The notes under the pieces: generated by a model
The model's database searches: none
Told to the model about the DNA's origin: nothing
What the model saw: the letters and a program-made list of their open reading frames with translations, nothing else
Part shown: positions 55,925 through 64,000 of the stretch, piece after piece
Layout of the letters: each line of letters begins with the position of its first letter
Numbering within the stretch: the first letter of the stretch is position 1
Program-made: the position numbers and the translations under genes
NCBI GenBank assembly: GCA_963835555.1
Contig: CAWIGC010000022.1
Coordinates: 1-64,000, forward strand
Direction: 5' to 3'
Length of the DNA stretch: 64,000 bases
Source: Sulfopaludibacter sp963835555
GTDB taxonomy: Bacteria > Acidobacteriota > Terriglobia > Bryobacterales > Bryobacteraceae

Positions 55925-57382
55925 ATGAAAATAATGAGATGGCTGCTAGTTCTTTCGATGCTGGCCGCCGGGTGTGGATTCGCCCAGACGAAGCGCCCGC
56001 CACAGAAGAAGGCCGCGGCGCCTTCCCAACCCGCGCCGCCAGCCGATAAATGGCCCATCGGCCGGATCGCGGTGGAAGGCAATCACGATTATACGGCGGA
56101 GCAGGTGCTTGCCGTAGCCGCGCTCCAAATCGGTCAGATGGCCGGCAGGCCCGAATTCGATGCCGCCCGCAACCGCCTGCTGGCCTGCGGCGCCTTTGAA
56201 GATGTCAGCTACAAATTCGCGCCGGATGCCGATGGCAAAAGCTTCCTCGCCGTCTTCCAGGTGGTGGAAACACCTACCGCCTACCCCGTTCGCTTCGAAG
56301 ACCTGGGCGTCCCTGCAAGCGAAATTGAAGCGTTCCTGCACCAGCACGATCCGTTATTCAACACCGCCCGGCTGCCCGCCACCAAACCCGTCTTGGACCG
56401 TTACGTAAAACTATTGCAGGACTTCCTTGCCTCCCAAGGCTCTCCGGAAACGGTCAAAGCCGAAGTCACTTCCGGTGCGCCCGATCGCTACGCCATCGTC
56501 TTCCGGCCGGCGAAGGCTCTGCCGGCTGTGGCGCGCGTGACCTTTGCAGGCAACAAGGTTCTCACCCAGACTGCCCTGCAGGACGCCATCTGGTCCGCCG
56601 CGGTGGGCCTGCCGTTTACCGAGCAGGCGATGCGGACGCTGCTGGATAGCGGCGTCCGGCCTCTCTACGAGGCCCGCGGCCGCATTCGCGTCTCGTTCCC
56701 CACCATCGCCACCGAGCCGGTTACCGACGTGGAAGGCATCAAAGTGAACGTGACGGTGGATGAAGGCGAAGTCTACTCCCTGGGCAAGGTCGCCTTCGAC
56801 GGTCCGGTGCCTCTCAATCCCGATACCCTGCTGAAGACCGGCGATTTCAAGACCGGCGACATCGCCAATTTCGAGCGGATCGGCGAAGGCGTCAGCCGTA
56901 TTCGCGCCGCCGTCCGCCAGGGCGGCTACATGGACGCCAAAGTCACGACGCAACGCGAAGTGAACGATGAGAAGAAGACCGTCGATCTCGCCGTCCACGT
57001 GGAACCCGGCCCTTTGTACACCACGGGCAAGGTCGCTTTCGTGGGGCTCGATCTGGAAGGCGAAGCCGAAATGAACCGCATGTGGACTCTCAAGCCGGGC
57101 AAGCCCTTCAACCCCGATTACCCGGACCTGTTCCTGAAACGCGTGCGCGAGGAAGGCATCTTCGATCACTTGGGCGCGACCAAGGCTGAAACCAAAATCG
57201 ACGAAAAGAGCCGCGTGGTCGATGTGACTCTCCGCTTTACCGCCGACACTCCCCAAACCAAGCCCAATCGCCACGGCGGGCGCGGCGGCTGGGGCGGCCA
57301 GTTTTCAAGCCGTGCCTATTCCCCGCTCAGCTTCCAAAGCACTTGCCGCAGCATCCCCATCAACACGGGGGCGTCCCGGTAA
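55925..57382 (+). CDS. POTRA-domain protein without a beta-barrel
   Basis: 485 residues with a signal peptide ending near GCGFAQ. The sequence is a series of POTRA-like units (IGRIAVEGNHDYTAEQVLAVA, ARVTFAGNKVLTQTALQDAI, LGKVAFDGPVPLNPDTLL, TTGKVAFVGLDLEGEAEMNR) as in BamA and TamA. It ends in a Gly-rich tail (HGGRGGWGGQF) with no 16-strand barrel. It would be periplasmic and may assist outer-membrane protein assembly or a secretion pore. The final ~30 residues overlap the convergent TrmJ-like gene by 67 bases, so the true end may be slightly earlier. Confidence 0.8.
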   Translation: MKIMRWLLVLSMLAAGCGFAQTKRPPQKKAAAPSQPAPPADKWPIGRIAVEGNHDYTAEQVLAVAALQIGQMAGRPEFDAARNRLLACGAFEDVSYKFAPDADGKSFLAVFQVVETPTAYPVRFEDLGVPASEIEAFLHQHDPLFNTARLPATKPVLDRYVKLLQDFLASQGSPETVKAEVTSGAPDRYAIVFRPAKALPAVARVTFAGNKVLTQTALQDAIWSAAVGLPFTEQAMRTLLDSGVRPLYEARGRIRVSFPTIATEPVTDVEGIKVNVTVDEGEVYSLGKVAFDGPVPLNPDTLLKTGDFKTGDIANFERIGEGVSRIRAAVRQGGYMDAKVTTQREVNDEKKTVDLAVHVEPGPLYTTGKVAFVGLDLEGEAEMNRMWTLKPGKPFNPDYPDLFLKRVREEGIFDHLGATKAETKIDEKSRVVDVTLRFTADTPQTKPNRHGGRGGWGGQFSSRAYSPLSFQSTCRSIPINTGASR

Positions 57383-58089
57383 GTCACAGACAACCGGCGC
57401 ACCAGGCGGCGCACCTTCTCCTCGGTCGATCCGGCGGTCAGCGGATTGACGTATCCGCTCCGCCTCAGCACCTCCAGCAGCATGGCGGTCACCTGTTCCA
57501 TCTCGCCCGCCGTGGCGCTGCGGATCTTCTCCGGCACGGCATCCACCGCCTTGCCGTCGCGCGAAAGTTCGTACAGACATAGCGCCACCGCCTGCCCCAG
57601 ATTCATGGATAAATCCGTACCCACGGTGGGAATGCGCATCAGCCAGTGGCAGTGGCTCAGGTCTTCGTTGGATAGCCCGTACTTCTCCGATCCGAACAGT
57701 AGTGCCACGGGCGTTTTGGCCGCCGCGCGGAGAATCAGCCGCGCCCCCACCTCCAACCGCCGCAGGGAGTGCTGCAATCCGCGATGCCCCAGCGACGTGG
57801 TTCCCACTACCAGGCGGCAATCCGCGACCGCCTCGGCCACGGAGGCGCATTCTTCGGCGGCCTTCAGCAGGGGAGCCGCTCCCACCGCCGAACGGGCTTC
57901 GCGAAACGCCACATCGTAAGGCTGCACCACCCGCAGCCGCGAGAATCCGAAATTCGCCATGGCGCGCGCCGCCGCCCCGATATTCAGCGGATTGCGCGTC
58001 TCTACCAGGATCACGCGCAGATTGTCTTTCGCGGTTGTCAGGCTGGGCGTGTCAGACGTTCCCGGCAATGGGCTGGACTCCCGGCGCAC
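57316..58089 (-). CDS. TrmJ-like tRNA 2'-O-methyltransferase
   Basis: 257 residues, SPOUT (SpoU) superfamily: VILVETRNPLNIGAAARAMANFGF (motif 1), LLFGSEKYGLSNEDLSHC (motif 2) and PTVGTDLSMNLGQAVALCLYEL (motif 3, knotted SAM site). The C-terminal extension with a helical tail fits TrmJ, which methylates position 32 of several tRNAs. The start is GTG 58089, inside the end of the upstream phosphohexomutase gene (38-base overlap); a later start is possible. Confidence 0.88.
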   Translation of the reverse strand: MRRESSPLPGTSDTPSLTTAKDNLRVILVETRNPLNIGAAARAMANFGFSRLRVVQPYDVAFREARSAVGAAPLLKAAEECASVAEAVADCRLVVGTTSLGHRGLQHSLRRLEVGARLILRAAAKTPVALLFGSEKYGLSNEDLSHCHWLMRIPTVGTDLSMNLGQAVALCLYELSRDGKAVDAVPEKIRSATAGEMEQVTAMLLEVLRRSGYVNPLTAGSTEEKVRRLVRRLSVTYRDAPVLMGMLRQVLWKLSGE

Positions 58090-59438
58090 GCGCCACCGCG
58101 CTTTTGACCACCGCCTCCACTTCTTCCCGATACTGCCGCAGCAGATCCTCCGTGGTGGCTTCGAAGCGCATCACCAGCACCGGCTGGGTGTTCGAAGCCC
58201 GCACCAGGCCCCAGCCCTGCGGGAACAGCACGCGGACGCCGTCCACATCCAGCGTCTTGTGGCGCGATCGCAGTTCCGCCGCCGCCAGCTTCACCACCTG
58301 CGAACTTCAGCTCATCGGGACAATCGAAGCGGATCTCCGGCGTGGTGACGGTCCGCGGCAGGTCCTCCAACTGTGCGGAGAGCGGCCGGCCCGAGTTGGC
58401 CACGATTTCCATCAGGCGGCACGCGGCGTACAGCGCATCGTCGAAGCCGTAGTAGCGGTCGGCGAAGAACATGTGTCCGCTCATCTCGCCCGCCAGTTCC
58501 GCGTTGGTCTCTTTCATCTTGGCCTTGATCAGCGAATGGCCGGTCTTCCACATGATGGGGTTGCCGCCGCGCGCCGCCAGGTCGTCGTACATCAGTTGCG
58601 AGCACTTCACTTCGCCGATGAACGTGGCGCCCGGTTTGCGCGTCAGAATTTCGCGGCCGTAGATGATCATCAACTGGTCGCCGTAGATGATCGTGCCACG
58701 GTCGTCGATGGCGCCGATGCGATCGGTGTCGCCATCGAAGGCGATCCCCAGGTCGGCGCGCGTCTCCCGCACCTTGGCGATCAGCGCTTCCAGGTTCTTC
58801 GGAACGGTCGGGTCGGGATGATGGTTGGGAAACCGGCCGTCCATTTCGAAGAACATTTCGGTCGCGTCGGCGTTGAGCCGCTCCAGAATGCGATGCATCA
58901 CCGGGCCGCCGGTGCCGTTGCCTGCGTCCACTACCACGCGGACGCGGCGCGGGAAATGGAACTGCGCGGCAACCTCGTTCACATACGGAGTGACCGCATC
59001 GTACGATTTCTCGCTGCCTTCGCCGCGGTCCAGATCGCCGGTCTGGATCATGCTGTACAGCTCCTGGATCGCCTCGCCATGGATCGTGGAGTCGCCGCAG
59101 ACCGTCTTGAAACCATTGAATTCCGGCGGATTGTGGCTGCCCGTAATCATCACTCCGCCATCCGCCTGCAAGTGAAAGACGGAATAATACAGCACCGGCG
59201 TCGGCACCACGCCCAGATCCGTGACATCGCATCCGCTGGCCTTCAGCCCGCGCAGCAGCGCATCGCGCAGGCGGGGCGAACTCAGCCGCGTATCGCGCGC
59301 CAGATTGATCTTCCTGCCGGCGTTCCGCCGCAGGTAAGTCCCGAATGCCTGCCCGAGCACTTCAATGTCCTCGGACAATAGCTCCACATCGGCCACGCCG
59401 CGAATGTCGTACTCCCGAAATATCGTCGATTTCAGCAT
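58052..59438 (-). CDS. Phosphomannomutase/phosphoglucomutase, one frameshift
   Basis: About 461 residues. Alpha-D-phosphohexomutase motifs: N-terminal STIFREYDIRG, phosphoserine loop ITGSHNPPEFNGFK, metal-binding FDGDTDR, sugar-binding GEMSGHMFF and phosphate-binding RASNTQPVLVMRFEA. It interconverts hexose 6- and 1-phosphates for nucleotide-sugar and LPS or exopolysaccharide synthesis. One extra G near 58301 breaks the frame; deletion gives DELKFQVVKLAAAELRSR. The dual PMM/PGM (AlgC/ManB-like) assignment is from overall similarity. Confidence 0.9.
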
Positions 59439-59472
59439 ATTAATCGTTAAGAGCCACAGAAACAGAACTTAT

Positions 59473-59658
59473 CGCGGAGGCGCTGAGGCGCGGAGGAAGA
59501 CGCGGAGAGGAAGAGGTATTGGCTCGGCCCGAAGGGCCGCACTATTCCCTATCCCCAACCCCCACCCCCAACCCCCTTTCGCGACCACAAGGTTTCCCAC
59601 ACGTTTCCACGACGAACATCGTTTGTTGCTTAAAACTCCGCGTCTCCGCGCCTCCGCG
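59473..59658. repeat. Inverted-repeat intergenic element
   Basis: The 281-base gap between the mutase genes holds Gly/Arg-like GC repeats. The left part (59473-59508) reads CGCGGAGGCG...GCGGAGG...CGCGGAG, and the right part (59636-59658) is its inverse (CTCCGCGTCTCCGCG, CCTCCGCG). The centre contains CCCCAACCCCCACCCC-type tracts. This fits the common dispersed CGCGGAGGCG repeats seen in many genomes. No gene or clear promoter was seen in it. Confidence 0.6.
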
Positions 59659-59719
59659 TTGAAATTCAATCTCTCCCGTCACTCCAGGGTTTAAGATGAT
59701 ATCGGTACCAGGGTGCCAG

Positions 59720-61304
<1,585 letters not shown>

Positions 61305-61314
61305 AGATTTGACA

Positions 61315-61725
61315 ATGTCACACCCTATTCGAGTGCTGGTCGCCAAGCCCGGGTTGGACGGCCACGACCGCGGCGCCAAAGTGATCGCGCGCGCGCTGCG
61401 CGATGCCGGCATGGAAGTCATCTACACCGGCCTGCGCCAGACGCCGGAAATGATCGTCAATGCCGCCCTGCAGGAAGACGTCCAGGTGATCGGCCTCTCC
61501 ATCCTCTCCGGCGCCCACAACGCCATCGTTCCCCGCGTGCTGGAGCTATTGCGCGAAAAGGACATGACGGACGTAAAGGTGATCGTCGGCGGAATTGTGC
61601 CCGACGAGGATGCCGAAGCCCTCAAGAAGCAGGGCGTGGCGGCGGTGTTCCAACCCGGCGCCTCGCTGGATGCGATCGTAAACTTCATTCGCGGCGCGGT
61701 GCCGGAATCCAACGTGCAGTCCTAG
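61315..61725 (+). CDS. B12-binding small subunit of the acyl-CoA mutase
   Basis: 136 residues, the usual size of the separate cobalamin subunit. The lower-ligand motif DGHDRG (DxHxxG) at residues 16-21, IGLSILSGAH (SxL) and VIVGGIVP (GG) are all present, giving base-off/His-on B12 binding. It starts 10 bases after the large-subunit stop. Stand-alone subunits of this size occur in isobutyryl-CoA mutases and in archaeal-type methylmalonyl-CoA mutases. Confidence 0.93.
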   Translation: MSHPIRVLVAKPGLDGHDRGAKVIARALRDAGMEVIYTGLRQTPEMIVNAALQEDVQVIGLSILSGAHNAIVPRVLELLREKDMTDVKVIVGGIVPDEDAEALKKQGVAAVFQPGASLDAIVNFIRGAVPESNVQS

Positions 61726-61958
61726 GACGCCAGATCCAAGCGCATGACAATCAACTTTTGCAAGGTCAACAGGTTGAAGGTGTGGAGAACCCGGTTGCGT
61801 GTGCCCATGGTTCACACCTGTGCGCCGCCCTGCTCGTTGTTCGGGTGGCCAAGATCCGTTAAAATAATAACTTACCTATTTCAAGACCGGCGCTATCGAG
61901 TGAATCTATCCCTCTGTCAAACTGTTCCTGGCCGCAACGCGCGTAAAGGTATGCTCGC
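61726..61958. other. Intergenic region before bamA
   Basis: A 233-base, relatively AT-richer gap. No gene, hairpin or convincing sigma-70 promoter was recognised; it presumably carries the bamA promoter. Confidence 0.4.
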
Positions 61959-64000
61959 ATGAGATTTGTCAGGCGCTCCAGCCTGCTGATGGCCTCGGCG
62001 TGCCTTTGGGTGGTGTCCGCTCCGGCTCTCGCCCAACAACAGACTCCGCCGCCCGCGACTCCGCCGCAGCAGCCGCCGGCTGGTCAACAACAGCAGCCGC
62101 CGGCCGGTCAGCCGCAGCGACACCAGCCACTGCCGCCGGCCACTCCGCCGCAACAACCGCGGAACCCGTTCGAGACGGTGGCCCCGCCCACCCAACAGAC
62201 GCCTCCCGGCCAGTCGCCGCTGCAACCCGTCCGGCCGACGCCCGGCACCCAGCCGGCCGCCCAAGGGCAGACCATCACCGAAATCGAATTCCGCGGCGCG
62301 CGCCGCACCCCGGCGGATATGTTGAAGACGCTCATCCGCACCCGGGTCGGCGACATCTACAACGAGGAGGCCCTGGGCCGGGACTTCATGATCCTGTACA
62401 ATTCGGGCCGCTTCGACGATATTCGTCTGGAATCGGAGCCCGACCCCAAGGGCGGCATCATTATTCGCTGGGTGGTGGCAGAGCGCCGCGTCATCCGCTC
62501 CATCGATTATCAGGGCATCCACACGGTCACGGTCTCGGAAATCCTGGATCGCTTCAAAGAGCGCAAGGTGGGTCTGACCGTGGAATCGCAATACGATCCC
62601 AACAAGGTCCAGCGCGCCGCCATCGTTTTGAAGGAATTCCTCTCCGAGCGCGGCCGGCAATATGCCACGGTAGATCCGGTGGTCGAACAGATTCCGCCGT
62701 CGTCTTTGAAGGTCACCTTCAACGTCAATGAAGGTCCCAAGGTCAAGGTCGGCACCATCACCATTGAGGGCAACAAGGCCAAGAACTCGCGGTGGGTCAT
62801 GACCGCGATGAAGAACCTGCATCCGTACGGCGTCCCGCACTCGATCGTTTTCGAGAACATGTTTGCCAAGACCTACGACCAGGCCAAACTGGAAGAGGAC
62901 AAGGAGCGCATCCGCCAGGCCTATACCGATGCCGGATACTTCCGCGCTACCACCCTGGAAGAGACCGTCACTATTGTGCCCCGCAGCGGCCGCGGCTGGC
63001 GCCTGCCGCTTTTGAAATCCAACGGGCCCGGCATCTTCGCCGATATCAAGCTGCCGGTGGACGAGGGCAACCTGTATCACCTGCACGCCATGAATTTCGT
63101 GGGCGTCAAGCTGTTCCGTGCGCCGGACCAGGTGCTGCCGCAATTGTTCGGCATGGGCGTGGGCAGCGTATTTTCCACCGACAAATTACGCAAAGGCCTG
63201 GAGAATCTCCGCAAGACCTACGGCCAGTTCGGCTACATCGATTTCGTCCCCGAGCCGCAATTCGAATTCCCCACCAACAACCAGGTCGATCTGACTATCA
63301 CAGCCGACGAAGGACCGCAGTTCTTCATCCGCCGCATCGATTTTTCCGGCAACAGCACCACCCGCGACAAGGTGATCCGCCGCGAAATCCTGCTGGACGA
63401 AGGCGACATGTTCAATACCCAGTTGTGGGACCTCAGCATTCTGCGTCTCAACCAGCTTGGGTATTTCGAAATGATCAAAAAGGAAGAGTCGCTGGAAGGG
63501 CTCAAGCGCAATCCGCAGTCCAATACCGTGGATATCACGCTGAAGGTGCGCGAGCGCGGCAAGAACTCCATCGGCTTGAACGGCGGCGTTTCGGGCATTG
63601 CCGGCAGCTTCGTCGGGTTCAACTATTCCACCAACAACTTCCTCGGACTGGGCGAAACGCTGTCCCTCTCGTCCCAGCTCGGAACGCTGATGCGCGACAT
63701 CAGTCTGGGCTTCACCGAGCCCTATTTCCTGGACCGTCCGCTGCAACTCGGCTTTGTGGTCTACCTCCGCCGTTACAATTTCGACCAGGCTCGCGAAGCT
63801 TCCATCTTCGCCGGACAGGATCTCATTCCGCTGTACAACGAACTGGGCGCCAATAACCTGCTGAATTACGTCCAGAACAGCCGCGGGTTTAACGTTTCCG
63901 CCAGCTATCCCCTGCGTCACAGCTTCACCCGGCTGTCGTTCACCTACGGGTACGACATTTCCAACATCGTGACGCAGACCTCGGCCGCCGCCAATTACTT
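61959..64000 (+). CDS. bamA: Outer-membrane assembly factor BamA, truncated by the window end
   Basis: The visible 680 residues start at ATG 61959 with a signal peptide (RRSSLLMASACLWVVSAPALA). A Gln/Pro-rich linker of ~75 residues follows (QQQTPPPATPPQQPPAG and on), unusual for BamA. Then come POTRA domains (ITEIEFRGARRTPADML, VGTITIEGNKAKNSRWVM, IRRIDFSGNSTTRDKV) and the start of the barrel (GVSGIAGSFVGFNYSTNNFLGLGETL, GFTEPYFLDRP). It inserts beta-barrel proteins into the outer membrane. The frame is open to the last base; the C-terminal barrel lies outside the window. Confidence 0.93.
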   Translation, partial: MRFVRRSSLLMASACLWVVSAPALAQQQTPPPATPPQQPPAGQQQQPPAGQPQRHQPLPPATPPQQPRNPFETVAPPTQQTPPGQSPLQPVRPTPGTQPAAQGQTITEIEFRGARRTPADMLKTLIRTRVGDIYNEEALGRDFMILYNSGRFDDIRLESEPDPKGGIIIRWVVAERRVIRSIDYQGIHTVTVSEILDRFKERKVGLTVESQYDPNKVQRAAIVLKEFLSERGRQYATVDPVVEQIPPSSLKVTFNVNEGPKVKVGTITIEGNKAKNSRWVMTAMKNLHPYGVPHSIVFENMFAKTYDQAKLEEDKERIRQAYTDAGYFRATTLEETVTIVPRSGRGWRLPLLKSNGPGIFADIKLPVDEGNLYHLHAMNFVGVKLFRAPDQVLPQLFGMGVGSVFSTDKLRKGLENLRKTYGQFGYIDFVPEPQFEFPTNNQVDLTITADEGPQFFIRRIDFSGNSTTRDKVIRREILLDEGDMFNTQLWDLSILRLNQLGYFEMIKKEESLEGLKRNPQSNTVDITLKVRERGKNSIGLNGGVSGIAGSFVGFNYSTNNFLGLGETLSLSSQLGTLMRDISLGFTEPYFLDRPLQLGFVVYLRRYNFDQAREASIFAGQDLIPLYNELGANNLLNYVQNSRGFNVSASYPLRHSFTRLSFTYGYDISNIVTQTSAAANY

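Noticed and set aside
61744..61962. Small ORF of 72 residues before bamA
   Set aside because: No ribosome site, no family resemblance, low-quality composition, and it ends over the bamA start.
62000..63856. Plus-strand ORFs at 62000-62731 and 62792-63856
   Set aside because: They are out-of-frame shadows of bamA, which reads open from 61959 to the window end.

Overview
This is a high-GC chromosomal window from a member of the Acidobacteriota, most likely of the Bryobacterales/Solibacter type. The main evidence is four copies of the acidobacterial duplicated orphan permease (ADOP, a MacB-like permease without its own ATPase), two of them beside the matching acidobacterial-type PadR regulator. 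Lipid A/Kdo enzymes, an MsbA-like exporter, BamA and a BamA-like POTRA protein show a Gram-negative envelope. No rRNA, tRNA or CRISPR array was recognised.

Layout. 0-5 kb is accessory: a complete ISAzo13-type insertion sequence abuts the 5' end of an AbiEi/HipA-like fusion gene, followed by small unknown genes and a broken Ro60-like (TROVE) gene. 5-9.8 kb holds a fused Kdo transferase/lipid A 4'-kinase gene, a GlcG/HbpS-type exported protein and a winged-helix protein. 9.7-15.4 kb is an ADOP-PadR-ADOP cluster. 15.4-26 kb holds tpiA-deoB, another ADOP, AsmA, an MscS-like channel, a Fic enzyme and a Tat-exported oxidoreductase. 25.9-30.2 kb is a tight operon: acyl-CoA dehydrogenase, a MeaB GTPase fused to methylmalonyl-CoA epimerase, methylthioadenosine phosphorylase and a GT9-like transferase. 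30-36 kb holds an AbiEii-type pair, a TrpE-TrpG fusion, a hydrolase, an SDR, a small coiled-coil protein and a HAD phosphatase. 35.6-38.9 kb is a decayed PadR-ADOP pair carrying a 227-bp inverted-repeat insertion.

39-46.3 kb holds an MsbA-like exporter and a large two-gene locus for 2-hydroxyacyl-CoA dehydratase-type activation (tandem ASKHA ATPases). 46.4-52.5 kb holds a lipase maturation factor, a REP-associated tyrosine transposase (RAYT) with REP palindromes at both ends, a copper amine oxidase, a GH29 fucosidase and a RelB/YafQ toxin-antitoxin pair. 52.5-59.4 kb holds lpd-lipB-E2, a POTRA protein, a TrmJ-like methyltransferase and a phosphohexomutase. 59.7-61.7 kb is a two-subunit B12 acyl-CoA mutase whose key residues match isobutyryl-CoA mutase rather than methylmalonyl-CoA mutase. 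bamA runs off the right end.

Two patterns cut across the window. First, four copies of a REP-like palindrome with a GTAA/GTAG foot sit at gene 3' ends, and in three of them the GTAA supplies the stop codon of the adjacent gene. The RAYT that could mobilise them sits between two inverted copies. Second, many otherwise well-conserved genes are broken by single extra bases. About 40 sites were found, almost all +1, not tied to homopolymers and strongly clustered. Sequencing or assembly insertions are the simplest explanation, but this should be settled before any of these genes is called a pseudogene.
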